Below, in pieces: positions 47,829-56,530 of a stretch of DNA of 64,000 nucleotides. Every line of letters begins with the position of its first letter. The first letter of the stretch is position 1. Source of the stretch: Amycolatopsis mongoliensis (GTDB lineage Bacteria > Actinomycetota > Actinomycetes > Mycobacteriales > Pseudonocardiaceae); assembly GCF_030285665.1 (NCBI RefSeq), contig NZ_CP127295.1, positions 10,354,001 to 10,418,000 of the forward strand, in the 5' to 3' direction. Position numbers and translations under genes: made by a program. The notes beneath the pieces are model-generated. The model was not told where the DNA came from. It worked only from the letters and a program-made list of their open reading frames with translations, and ran no database searches.

Positions 47829-48986
47829 ATGCGGATCGTGAACGTCACGACGGCGGTGGTGGCCTACCACGGGCAGGCCACGCTGGTGCGGATCGACACC
47901 GACGAGGGCCTCAGCGGGTTCGGCGAGGCCAATCCCGATGCCGGCGCGGGCGCCGTCGTCGGGATGATCGAGTCCCTGACCCCCCTGCTGATCGGCGAGG
48001 ACCCGCGCAACGTCGAGCGGTGCTGGGAGAAACTGCGCCGCAGCAAGGTTTTCGCGGGCGCCCAGAGCGGGGTGTTCGTGATCGCCCTGTCCGGGATCGA
48101 GCTCGCCCTGTGGGACCTCGCGGGCAAGGCCGCGGGCCAGCCGGTGTACCGGCTGCTCGGCGGCAAGTTCCGCGACCGGATCCGCCTCTACGCCGACTGC
48201 GGCGACGGCGACGACCCGGCGGGCTCGATCGCCGGGTGCGTCGACCGCGCCCAGCGGATGGTCGCCGAAGGCTTCACGGCCATCAAGTTCGACATCGACA
48301 ACCTGCACCACCCGGCCAAGTTCGACGCGTTCAACCACACGATCAACGCGGCCGAGCTGCGCTCGATGGTCGAGCGGGTGGCAGCCGTCCGGGAAGCGAT
48401 CGGCCCCGACGTCGACCTGGCCATCGACCTCCACGCCCGCTACGACGTGCCGAGCGCGTGCCGGATCGCGGGCGAGCTCGAGCCGTTCCACCTGATGTGG
48501 CTCGAGGAGCCGCTGCCGGCGGAGAACGTCGACGCGCTGGTCCGGGTGCGCGAGCAGACCCGAACACCGATCTGCGCGGGAGAAAACCTTTACCTGCGCT
48601 GGGGTTTCCGCGAGCTGCTCGAACGCGGAGCGGTGGACGTGATCGAGCCGGACGTCCCGAAGTGCGGCGGCTTGGCCGAGGCCAAGAAGATCGCCAACCT
48701 GGCGGAGCTGCACTACATCCCGTTCGCGCCACACCTGGTGTCGACCCCGCTGGGCACGATGGCGACGTCGCACCAGTGCGGAGCGATCCCCAACTTCCTG
48801 GTCCAGGAATGGCACGCCCTCGAGGAGCGCGAGGTGTGGGACAGCTACGTCCACGCCCCCGACGGAAGCGGCTCGATCGTGAAGGACGGCTACATCACGC
48901 TTCCGGACACTCCCGGCATCGGCGTGGAGCTCGACATGGACGGCGTCCGGGCCCACGCCGTCGAGGGGTACGGGGTGTTCGAGTAG
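47829..48986 (+). CDS. Mandelate racemase/muconate lactonizing-type sugar-acid dehydratase 2
   Basis: A 385-residue enolase-superfamily enzyme. Active-site blocks are the Lys-x-Asp of TAIKFDIDN, the metal ligands Asp in AIDLHARYD, Glu in MWLEEPLP and Glu in CAGENLYL, and the histidine in FAPHLVSTPLGT. The pattern resembles galactonate- or gluconate-type dehydratases. It is divergently transcribed from the GntR regulator and probably under its control. Having two distinct dehydratases suggests either two substrates or consecutive steps. Confidence 0.9.
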   Translation: MRIVNVTTAVVAYHGQATLVRIDTDEGLSGFGEANPDAGAGAVVGMIESLTPLLIGEDPRNVERCWEKLRRSKVFAGAQSGVFVIALSGIELALWDLAGKAAGQPVYRLLGGKFRDRIRLYADCGDGDDPAGSIAGCVDRAQRMVAEGFTAIKFDIDNLHHPAKFDAFNHTINAAELRSMVERVAAVREAIGPDVDLAIDLHARYDVPSACRIAGELEPFHLMWLEEPLPAENVDALVRVREQTRTPICAGENLYLRWGFRELLERGAVDVIEPDVPKCGGLAEAKKIANLAELHYIPFAPHLVSTPLGTMATSHQCGAIPNFLVQEWHALEEREVWDSYVHAPDGSGSIVKDGYITLPDTPGIGVELDMDGVRAHAVEGYGVFE

Positions 48987-49329
48987 CGGAAGCGGCGCTG
49001 ACCGTATGGGGGGACTGCCGTCCCCCATCCTTACGTTCCAGGATCCGTCGTCGTCGCACCGCCGTGAACGCGAACGGCCCGGCGAGCAGCCACAGGAACC
49101 CTGCTCCGGCCCAACCCGTCGCATCGGGCGGGTCCATCGCCATACCTGCCGTGGCCAGCAGCGCGATCACGCCGAACACCGCCGCCACGACGAAGAGGAT
49201 CCGCGACGCGCGTTTCTGCGGTGATGTCGGTGGCCGCGACGCCGGAGCCGGGACCGCCCGCGAAGCCTGCGGAAGTGTCCGATGGGGACCGACCGCCGCG
49301 TCGATTGTCGCGGTCACCGCCGGCGTCAC
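48895..49329 (-). pseudogene. Possible decayed two-helix membrane protein
   Basis: A minus-strand frame with a proline-rich N-terminus and two credible transmembrane helices (ILFVVAAVFGVIALLATAG and GAGFLWLLAGPFAFTAV) followed by a basic RRRRILERK tail. Upstream, the coding-like frame seems to shift near 49375-49385: a MTERPPSEER-like beginning at about 49465 continues in another phase. It also runs about 90 bp into the 3' end of the dehydratase gene. The evidence is weak; it may be a broken gene or a chance frame. Nothing else is evident between 48987 and 49601. Confidence 0.3.
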
Positions 49330-49601
49330 GCCGGCGAACAGGGTCGGGTCGACCTGGACCGCCCGGCTGTCGGCGCCGCGCCAGCTCGCGGACGGTCTCG
49401 GCCGGCCCCGGCACGTGCCGGGGCCGGCCCCACGCGCGTTCTTCCGAGGGCGGTCGCTCAGTCACCTCGGCCACGATCGCGCCCGTCGCGATCCTCCTCG
49501 GCTGGCGAACCGAGGCCCGGCGAACGATCGGGTGGCGAGCAACCAATGCCCTGAGTCGTCAGCGCGGTGCCAGACCAGCCCCCAACCGGCGCTGTCGCGT
49601 C

Positions 49602-50525
49602 TCAGGTCACCTTGATGACGACCTTGCCCGAGGTGTGACCGTTCTCGACGGTGGCGAGAGCGGCCGGGGCGTCGGACAACGGGTGGACCGCCGTGATCGC
49701 CGGTGCGAGCACTCCGTCGAGCGCCAGCCGGGCGGCGCGCTCCAGGTTCTCCCGGTCGAGGCGGCGCTCGACGAAACGGCCGCCGATGTCGGCCACGGAC
49801 TGATCGCCCACGGCGACGACAGTGCGGGGGTCCCGCGCCAACGGCGCGACCGTCCGCAGCGAGGGGTCGCCGACCAGGTCGACGATCCCGTCGAAGCCGC
49901 CGGGAACCAGCTCACGGGCCGCGGCGACGACGTCCTCGGTGGTGTAGTCGACGAATCGCACCCCGACGGTCTCGGCCGGCTCACGTTTGGCGGCGCTGCC
50001 GGTGCCGACCACGTGCAGCTCGCGCGCCGCAGCCAGCCGGGCGACCGCGAGGCCGACCCCACCGCCGACGCCGTTCACCAGGATCGTGGCGCCGGCCGGC
50101 AGGCCGAGCTGGTCGAGCGCGTCCACCGCGGTCGTCCCGGCCACCGGCAGCGTCGCCGCCACGGTGGCGGACAGGCCCGCCGGGATGCGCGCGGTGTTCG
50201 GCGCGGACAGCACCGTCGTCTCGGCGTAGGTGCCGCCGCCGGTGAGCGCGAAGCCGAAGACCGGGTCCCCCACCTCGAGCCCGTCGACGTCCTCCCCCAG
50301 CGCGAGAACGGTGCCCGCTGCCTCCATGCCCAGCACGCGCGGGAACGGCCGCCCGCCGTCGAGCCCGGGAACCAGACCCGCGCGCAGGAGGTGGTCGAGG
50401 GGGTTCACCCCGGCGACGTCGACCCGGATCAGCACCTCACCGCGACCGGGAACGGGATCGGGGCGGTCGAAGAACTCCTGCACCTCGGGCCCGCCGTGCC
50501 TGCCGAAACCCCATGCATGTCCCAT
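49602..50525 (-). CDS. Zinc-independent medium-chain NADPH:quinone oxidoreductase
   Basis: A 307-residue medium-chain dehydrogenase/reductase of the quinone reductase group. GRGEVLIRVDVAGVNPLDHL and the substrate-domain segment GMEAAGTVLALGEDVDGLEVG are typical; structural zinc cysteines are absent. The nucleotide motif is ILVNGVGGGVGLAVARLAA. It is downstream of the MerR gene on the same strand, with a MerR-type promoter in the 106-bp gap, so it is the probable target of that regulator and may respond to electrophiles or quinones. Confidence 0.9.
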   Translation of the reverse strand: MGHAWGFGRHGGPEVQEFFDRPDPVPGRGEVLIRVDVAGVNPLDHLLRAGLVPGLDGGRPFPRVLGMEAAGTVLALGEDVDGLEVGDPVFGFALTGGGTYAETTVLSAPNTARIPAGLSATVAATLPVAGTTAVDALDQLGLPAGATILVNGVGGGVGLAVARLAAARELHVVGTGSAAKREPAETVGVRFVDYTTEDVVAAARELVPGGFDGIVDLVGDPSLRTVAPLARDPRTVVAVGDQSVADIGGRFVERRLDRENLERAARLALDGVLAPAITAVHPLSDAPAALATVENGHTSGKVVIKVT

Positions 50526-50575
50526 TTGCCGCGCCTTTCCGGGTGACCGGCCCGGTCGTTCCGGGCTCTGCGGTC

Positions 50576-50607
50576 ATCCTGACCGCTGACACCGGTGTCA
50601 GGGGCAA
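50576..50607 (-). promoter_or_regulatory. MerR-type promoter with palindromic operator
   Basis: On the minus strand, TTGCCC (50602-50607) and CAGGAT (50576-50581) are separated by about 20 bp, longer than the standard 17. The spacer holds the perfect palindrome TGACACCGGTGTCA (50587-50600). This is the architecture used by MerR activators, which untwist an over-long spacer. Confidence 0.6.
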
Positions 50608-50631
50608 CCGGCCGAGGCGCGGGTCACACCG

Positions 50632-50997
50632 TCAGGCCAGCTTCGCCCGGTGCCGGCTGTTGGCGTCGAGCAGCACGTCGAGCGCGTCCCGGGTCTCGGT
50701 CAGGTGCGCAATCTCCGCGTCGATCCGGTCGCGCTCGCGCTTCATCGTCGCGAACGCGAACTCGACGACGCCCGGGTCGCCGGGAGTCTCGACGCACGGC
50801 AGCACCATCGCGATCACCCGGCTGGACAGGCCCGCCTCGAACAACTGCCGGATGAGCGACACCCGCTGGACCTCGGCATCGGAGTAGTGCCGCTGCCCGG
50901 CGTCGGAGCGGGTGCTGGTCAACAGGCCCTGCGCTTCGTAGTACCGCAGGGAGCGCGGACTCACGCCGGTGCGCCGGGACAACTCGCCGATCCTCAT
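50632..50997 (-). CDS. MerR family transcriptional regulator
   Basis: A 121-residue MerR regulator. The winged-helix domain opens MRIGELSRRTGVSPRSLRYY and EAQGLLTSTRSDAGQRHY; a dimerising coiled coil follows, with a short C-terminal tail. There are no clustered cysteines typical of metal sensors, though a single Cys is seen in MVLPCVETPG. It probably activates the adjoining quinone reductase gene through the spacer palindrome at 50587-50600. Confidence 0.92.
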   Translation of the reverse strand: MRIGELSRRTGVSPRSLRYYEAQGLLTSTRSDAGQRHYSDAEVQRVSLIRQLFEAGLSSRVIAMVLPCVETPGDPGVVEFAFATMKRERDRIDAEIAHLTETRDALDVLLDANSRHRAKLA

Positions 50998-51149
50998 AAT
51001 GACGAAACTACGCCCGCGCGACCAGGCGCTGCCTGTGGAGCACGGCCCAGGAACCGCCCGAACCGGGCTTTCAAGGCCGCTGCACCAGGCTTGATCCGCG
51101 TGTCGGATCGGTCCTACTCTTCGGCGTCGATGATTGCCGAGGAGGACCC

Positions 51150-52571
51150 ATGCGAGGCGCCAACCGTAGCCGTGGCCACCTGGTGATCATCTCCTGCGCA
51201 CTGTCCGCCGGCCTGCTGGCCGCGACGAGCCCGGCAGCGGATGCGGCGCCGGCACCGCGGTACTCCCCCGGTGCACCCGGCGCCGAGGATCCGTATTTCC
51301 CCGACATGGGCAACGGCGGCTACGACGTCGGCCACTACGACATCCGGCTGGCGTTCAGCCCCGAAACCCAGGCAATCGACGCGACCACGACGATTCTCGC
51401 CACGGCCACCCAGGATCTCTCCCGCTTCGACCTGGATTTCCAGGGACCGCTGACGATCAGCAGGCTCTCGGTGAACGGCCTGAACGCCACCTTCACCCGC
51501 AGCGGTGCCCAGGAGCTGGTGATCACCCCGCCGTACGGTCTGCGGAAGGGCAGCGCGTTCGTCGTCTCGGTGACCTACGCCGGCGTCCCGCAGAAGATCG
51601 ACGACCCTGCGCTCGGCCTCTCCGGCTGGGTCGCCACCAAGGACGGCGCGGTCGCGCTCAACCAGCCGATCGGCGCGGCGACCTACTACCCGGTGAACGA
51701 CACCACCGACGACAAAGCGACCTACACCCAGACCATCACCGTGCCCACCGGACTCACCGTGCTGGCCAACGGCGAACCCGGGCCCACCACCACGCACGAT
51801 CACCAGACCACCTTCCGCTGGTCCATGAACCGGCCGATGGCCAGCGAGCTGAGCATGCTCGCGATCGGCGACTACGACGTCATCCGCGGCGTGACGGCCG
51901 ACGGCCTGCCGAACATCACCGCAATCGGCAAGTCGATCGACACCAAGCCCGGTCAGGGCAAGGTCTTCAACCAGACCACGGCGCAGATCATCCGATGGGA
52001 ATCCTCGATGTACGGGCAGTACCCGTTCGACTCGACCGGCGGCATCCTCGCCGACGTCGGCGTCCACTACGCCCTCGAGACGCAGAGCCGACCGGTCTAC
52101 GACCGGAGCACCAGCGACGTCGACGGCGACCTGCTCGCCCACGAACTCGGCCACCAGTGGTTCGGCGACAGCCTCACCCCGGTGCGCTGGTCGGACATCT
52201 GGCTCAACGAAGGCTTCGCGACCTACTCGGAGTGGCTCTACCAGGAAAAATTCAATCACATCCCCGTGCAGCAGACCTTCGCGAAGGCATACGCCGACGA
52301 GAAGGACTGGAGCGGCGAAGTCGCCGACCCCGGACGTGACCACATCTTCGACGGCCTGGTCTACAACCGCGGCGCGATGACGCTGCAGGCGCTGCGCATG
52401 AAGATCGGCGACCGCGCCTTCTTCCGAGTGCTCACACTGTGGCCGACGGCTCACCGATACGGCAATGTCTCGACGCGGCAATTCATCCAGTTCGTCGAGC
52501 GACTGACCAACCGCAACCTCGACTCGTTCTTCGACACCTGGCTGTACCGGTCGGGCAAGCCGACGCTCTGA
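51150..52571 (+). CDS. Secreted M1 family zinc aminopeptidase
   Basis: A 473-residue M1 metallopeptidase with a signal peptide (VIISCALSAGLLAATSPAADA, about residues 12-32). The zinc motif is HELGH at 331-335 with the third ligand Glu354 in WLNEGF. The N-terminal beta domain precedes it (YDVGHYDIRLAF), and YNRGAMTLQALR is a typical substrate-side segment. It is shorter than full aminopeptidase N because the C-terminal helical domain is absent, as in many actinobacterial secreted members. It removes N-terminal residues from peptides outside the cell. Monocistronic, divergent from the MerR gene. Confidence 0.92.
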   Translation: MRGANRSRGHLVIISCALSAGLLAATSPAADAAPAPRYSPGAPGAEDPYFPDMGNGGYDVGHYDIRLAFSPETQAIDATTTILATATQDLSRFDLDFQGPLTISRLSVNGLNATFTRSGAQELVITPPYGLRKGSAFVVSVTYAGVPQKIDDPALGLSGWVATKDGAVALNQPIGAATYYPVNDTTDDKATYTQTITVPTGLTVLANGEPGPTTTHDHQTTFRWSMNRPMASELSMLAIGDYDVIRGVTADGLPNITAIGKSIDTKPGQGKVFNQTTAQIIRWESSMYGQYPFDSTGGILADVGVHYALETQSRPVYDRSTSDVDGDLLAHELGHQWFGDSLTPVRWSDIWLNEGFATYSEWLYQEKFNHIPVQQTFAKAYADEKDWSGEVADPGRDHIFDGLVYNRGAMTLQALRMKIGDRAFFRVLTLWPTAHRYGNVSTRQFIQFVERLTNRNLDSFFDTWLYRSGKPTL

Positions 52572-52833
52572 CCATGTCGTGGACATGCTACGAGAAGTCC
52601 GGAACGATCATCTCCAAGCTGGTGCAGCGAGCGCCCGGGGCCGGCGGTGCTGGCCCCGCAGGCGTCGCCGCCGAGGCAGGTCAGCTGCATCTCTCACTGC
52701 CGCCGGTCCGAAGTGACCCAGACTCCGGCGGCTCCGCATGCGAAGCCGCCGCGGGGCGGGACCGGGTTCATCGTGAATTCGGTCGCGAACATCCTGGCCA
52801 GCTACTCACTGCCGGGAACCGTGGCCCGAGGCG

Positions 52834-53211
52834 ATGTCCTCCATCGCCAAAACGATCGTCGACACCTACAAGAACCTGCTCACGGTAATCGGCAAGTGCG
52901 CGATCAACATCTACCAGCTCGGCGGGAAGATCGGCATCGCGATCGGCACCGCCGCGGTCCTGCCGCCCCTGGCGGTGTTCAAGATCCAGGACATCGCCGA
53001 GGCGCTCAACACCGCGTTCGCGACGTTCTGGCAAGACTGCCTGACCCTGCTCACCGGCATGCTGGCCGACATCGGCACCATGATCGGCGACGGTATCGAG
53101 CTCACCACCATCGAGACCGGCTTCGCCGCCCTGCCCAAGGTTGGGGACAGCACTGGCGTGATCGACGACCCCGCCCGATGGCGCGTCAAGCCGGGAGCCA
53201 CCCACTCATGA
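52834..53211 (+). CDS. Hypothetical hydrophobic protein, possibly 5'-truncated type VII-associated
   Basis: A 125-residue protein with a central hydrophobic segment (GIAIGTAAVLPPLAVF) and mostly helical prediction. It overlaps the following lipoprotein gene by ATGA, which supports it being real. The ribosome site is poor (GAGG only two bases before the ATG), and a different upstream frame encodes a plausible continuation, so the 5' end may be broken. In size and setting it resembles small proteins encoded beside DUF3558 lipoproteins and WXG100-type substrates, but there is no WXG motif. 52572-52833 holds no supportable gene. Confidence 0.5.
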   Translation: MSSIAKTIVDTYKNLLTVIGKCAINIYQLGGKIGIAIGTAAVLPPLAVFKIQDIAEALNTAFATFWQDCLTLLTGMLADIGTMIGDGIELTTIETGFAALPKVGDSTGVIDDPARWRVKPGATHS

Positions 53212-53585
53212 CCGGCCACCGCCACACCAGCCGCACACTCGCCGCCGTACTGGCCGCGGGCCTGACCGTGAGCTGTTCCCCCAGCCCACCGCCCGCACCA
53301 CCCGAGCCCTCGGTGTCCGTTCCGCCGATCCCCGGAACCGGGCTCGCCGGCGCCTCTCGATTCCAGGCAGGCCGCCCCCTGCGCCGCCGTTACCGTCGAG
53401 CAGCTCAACGGCGTCGGCTTCGCCGGCGGTGACCGCAGCGTCGACGGCCGGCGCTGCGTCACCAAGTTCGGCCCCGTCGCCACCGTCGACACCGCCAACC
53501 GCGGCAACAGCCTCACCACGCTCTACCTCGAGCACGCCCGCGGACACGACACCGGCAACCACTGGGAACCCCTCACCGTCGACAC
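53208..53585 (+). pseudogene. DUF3558-like lipoprotein, frameshifted and cut by IS3
   Basis: The first frame gives a lipoprotein signal with a lipobox-like LTVSC after residue 19, then a proline/serine linker. Around 53340-53370 the coding frame moves by one base to one encoding PCAAVTVEQLNGVGF and RCVTKFGPVATV, the typical start of a DUF3558 domain (proline-cysteine, then second cysteine). The domain ends abruptly at 53585, where the left inverted repeat of an IS3 element begins. The gene is coupled by ATGA to the preceding gene. It carries two independent disabling lesions, so it is non-functional unless the frameshift is an error. Confidence 0.7.
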
Positions 53586-53636
53586 TGATGCGCGCCGGGT
53601 TCTGTGCAGGCTCTGATCCCAGGGAGGATGCAGAGC

Positions 53637-53957
53637 ATGCCGGCACCGAAGAAGTACAGCGACGAGCTGCGTGAGCGGGCGACGCGGATGGCGTTGGACG
53701 CGATCGCGGCCGAGGGGCAGCGGATGGTGGCGATCCGCCGTGTCGCGGGCCAGTTGGACGTGCACCCGGAGGCGTTGCGGACCTGGGTCAAGCGCGCCGA
53801 GATCGACGCCGGCACGGCACCCGGCCGCACCAGCGATGATGCCGCGCGGATCGCCGAGCTGGAACGCGAGGTGCGTGAGCTGCGGCGGGCGAATGAGATC
53901 CTGAAGACGGCCTCGGCGTTTTTCGCCGCCGCGGAGCTCGACCGCAAAATCAAGTAA
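53637..53957 (+). CDS. IS3 transposase OrfA (IS-D)
   Basis: About 106 residues: an HTH_Tnp_1 helix-turn-helix (KYSDELRERATRMALDAI, VAGQLDVHPEALRTWVKRAE) followed by a leucine-zipper helix (IAELEREVRELRRANEIL). It recognises the element ends and forms multimers with OrfB. GGGAGG lies 9 nt before ATG 53637; ATG 53628 is an alternative. The orfB phase is -1 relative to this gene and has no stop between the two, so a fused OrfAB can be made by -1 frameshifting before TAA 53955. Confidence 0.88.
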   Translation: MPAPKKYSDELRERATRMALDAIAAEGQRMVAIRRVAGQLDVHPEALRTWVKRAEIDAGTAPGRTSDDAARIAELEREVRELRRANEILKTASAFFAAAELDRKIK

Positions 53958-53998
53958 CTCCTGACGATTCCGCACCTCGGCGGGAGGTTCCGCTCGCG

Positions 53999-54952
53999 GT
54001 GGTCATCGACTATATCGACGACCACCGCGAGCGGGTTGTCGAGGGGAAGAAGCTCGGGGTCGAGTCGATCTGCGCAGTCTTGAACGATGCGGATGTGCGG
54101 ATCGCCCCGAGAAGTTTCTGGGCAGCCAAGAAGCGCATACCGTCGAAACGTGCCGTGCGGGACGCGGAACTGCTCGTCGAGATCGAGCGCGTGTTTCGCG
54201 GGAATTACGGCGTCTACGGAGCGCGGAAAGTCCATTCTCAGCTCAACCGTGAGGGAATCGGCGTGGCTCGCTGCACGGTCGAGCGGCTGATGCGCCAGAA
54301 GGGGTTGCAGGGACTACGGCGAGGCAGGCGGCCCAGGACCACCATCGCTGCTGCCTCGCCTTCGCCGGCGGACCTGGTCGACCGCCGCTTCGCTGCCGAC
54401 CAGCCGAACCAGCTCTGGGTGGCGGACATCACCTATATCCGGACGTTTTCGGGATGGGTGTATGCCGCGTTCGTCATCGATGTGTTCTCAAGAATGGTCG
54501 TGGGCTGGCAGGTGTCGACTTCGTTGCACACGAATCTTGCCCTTGATGCGCTGGAGATGGGGATCTGGGCCAGGAAACGGGCCGGACAAGATGTGACCGG
54601 GCTTGTTCATCATTCCGATCGCGGAGTTCAATATCGAGCGATTCGTTATACCGAGCGCTTGGCGGAAGCGGCAGTGGTCGCCTCGGTCGGTTCGCGCGGA
54701 GATTCCTACGATAACGCGATGGCCGAGGCGTTCAATTCGCTGTTCAAGGGAGAGTTGATCCATAACCCTGTTGCCTGTGGCCGCGGTTGGCAATCAGTTC
54801 GTGATGTCGAGATAGCCGTCGCCGAATACGTCGACTGGTACAACCATCGCCGCGTCCACGGCGAACTCGGCCAGCGCACTCCAGCCCAGGCCGAAGCCAG
54901 CCACCAAGCGTCACGCTACGATCAGCCCTTCGAGCCTGCCCGGGCTCGGTGA
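53999..54952 (+). CDS. IS3 transposase OrfB (IS-D), DDE integrase domain
   Basis: A 317-residue rve-type transposase. The catalytic triad is visible: Asp in LWVADITYI, Asp in HHSDRGVQY and Glu in NAMAEAFNSLFK. The N-terminal HTH_21 helical region YGVYGARKVHSQLNREGIGV is intact. GTG 53999 is the first start in frame, but the frame is open upstream to the orfA overlap, consistent with a frameshift fusion. All parts look intact, so the element may still be mobile. Confidence 0.92.
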   Translation: MVIDYIDDHRERVVEGKKLGVESICAVLNDADVRIAPRSFWAAKKRIPSKRAVRDAELLVEIERVFRGNYGVYGARKVHSQLNREGIGVARCTVERLMRQKGLQGLRRGRRPRTTIAAASPSPADLVDRRFAADQPNQLWVADITYIRTFSGWVYAAFVIDVFSRMVVGWQVSTSLHTNLALDALEMGIWARKRAGQDVTGLVHHSDRGVQYRAIRYTERLAEAAVVASVGSRGDSYDNAMAEAFNSLFKGELIHNPVACGRGWQSVRDVEIAVAEYVDWYNHRRVHGELGQRTPAQAEASHQASRYDQPFEPARAR

Positions 54953-54989
54953 CAGACAACGAGACCTGCACCAGACCCGGGGCGCATCA

Positions 54990-55852
54990 GTCGTCCCCGA
55001 GTGCCCTCTCGGGCCTGCCGCCTCACATCGCTTCTGGTCGGCCAGCATGCGCGCGTGGACGACGTTCGACAAGCATCGCTTGAAGGAGCGCATCGCTTCC
55101 ATCGAGGTCTTGCCCGCGGCTTTCTTGCCGTCGAAATGGACGCGGCCAGCGGTCGGATCACGGAGCTGGACGACGCCCATGATATGCAGCGTCCGGTTGA
55201 TCCGGCGATTGCCGGCCCGGGACAGGCGGTGCCGTTGCTGTTCCCCGGAGGAGGCATCCAACGGCGCGGTGCCGTTCCAGGACGCGAACCGATCCCGGTT
55301 GCCGAACCGGTGGATGTCGCCGACGTCGGCCAGCAGCCGCGCGGCACCGGAAGGCCCGATGCCGTGCAGGTCGAGCAGAGTGCTGCCGCGGGCGATCACC
55401 AGCTCGCGGAGGTCTTTGTCCGCGGCCTTGGTCTTCTTGTCGATGGTCTCGAGTTCTGCGATCAGCTCGACAGCCAGCCGGCGTCGGGTCTTGCCCACGA
55501 TGTCGCGTGGTTTGATCGCCGCCACGAGCGCGCGTGCTTGGGTCGCGGACAGGAACTTCTTGGCTCCGCCGGGAAACAGCTCGGTGAGCAGGCGGTGGAG
55601 ACGGTTGACCGTCTGTGTTCGTGCGCGGCCGAGTTCGTCACGAAGGTCGACGAGCATGGTCATCACGACCAGCTCGGGGTCGACCTGGACTCGGGCCAAG
55701 GTCGGGGCACGCAACGCGGCCAGGGCAACGGAGTGCGCGTCCACGGGGTCGGTCTTGCGGCCGTTGCCGGTGGCGAACACCCGCACCTGCGCGGACAGCT
55801 TCGCCGGCACATCCACCACGGTTTCGCCGTCGTGAACCATCCGGTGGGCCCA
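54990..55852 (-). pseudogene. IS110-family transposase, truncated at both ends
   Basis: About 287 residues of an IS110 (DEDD) transposase. Present are VVDVPAKLSAQVRVFATGNG, KTDPVDAHSVALAALRA, and the Transposase_20 block GIGPSGAARLLADVGDIHRF with SGEQQRHRLSRAGNRRIN. Missing are about 90 N-terminal residues, including the first acidic catalytic residues, and the normal C-terminus, which is interrupted by IS-D (frame runs GHSGTT then into the IS3 end). The 5' break is fused to a phosphotransferase gene. It cannot be active. Confidence 0.82.
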
Positions 55853-56321
55853 GTTCGCCGTGGATGAACCCGTACTCGGTACGTGGAGCCACCGCGGCGT
55901 AGCGGTCGTGGAGAAGGCCCAGGAGGCGATGCTCGACCGCCGCGATCCGGTCGACGCGAGCCGCGGCCTCGCCGAGATGGCGTAACGCACGGCACAACCC
56001 GAGCCACTCCACCGGATCGACGCCGGCCCGGTCGATGCCCGGGCGACCGTATCGGTCGCGCCGACTGTCGTGCATCGTCCGGACCACGTCACCAAGGCGA
56101 GCCGACACCCGCCCGGCTCGCCCCGGGTCCCGTTCCCACAGGGCTTCGAGCGTGCCGCCACGCACGTCCTCCAGCACGGCCACCTCACCCGCGAGCAGAC
56201 TCCTGCTGCGGTCCAGCATCACCACCCGGGGGACCCGAACGGCGGTCGAGGACTCATCCGCGTTCCACACATAGGCGATGCCCGTCGGACGGTCGTCCAA
56301 CACCAGCCGGTAGACGCCCAC
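55851..56321 (-). pseudogene. Aminoglycoside phosphotransferase-like gene, 3' part lost
   Basis: About 157 residues of an APH/choline-kinase-fold phosphotransferase: VVMLDRSRSLLAGEVAVLED, LGDVVRTMHDSRRDRYG, and finally TEYGFIHGELGP, which is the start of the Brenner-type catalytic loop (HGELGPDHVLVD in intact homologues). The sequence changes to an IS110 transposase immediately after ELGP, removing the catalytic and metal-binding Asp-Asn part. The beginning may also be incomplete, as the GTG at 56321 lacks a clear ribosome site. No gene was found between 56322 and 56530. Confidence 0.7.
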
Positions 56322-56530
56322 CGAACGCCGCCCGCGACACCCGACAACTCACCCCTGCCGAGCCGCCCCCGGATCCGGACCATTTCCGCACCCTACAACC
56401 GGACGCACTCTTTTGCCGCGTACAGCGCGCGGCATCCGGCCAAGACCCCGGACTGCCGGGAAGCCGCGACCCATCCGAACCCCCGTCAAGACGGCTGCCC
56501 TGGGAACGGCCATCCTGACACCCGCCGGGC

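Larger units (their letters stand above)
53586..54989 (+). mobile_element. Complete IS3-family element (IS-D), no target duplication
   Basis: A 1,404-bp element bounded by terminal inverted repeats of about 25 bp starting TGATGCGC(G/C)CCGGGT and ending with GTGCAGG, starting TG and ending CA as in IS3. The left flank (...GACAC) and right flank (GTCGT...) do not match, so the element has lost its target duplication, probably through a deletion or recombination. The left flank is a lipoprotein gene and the right flank an IS110 transposase. Confidence 0.85.
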
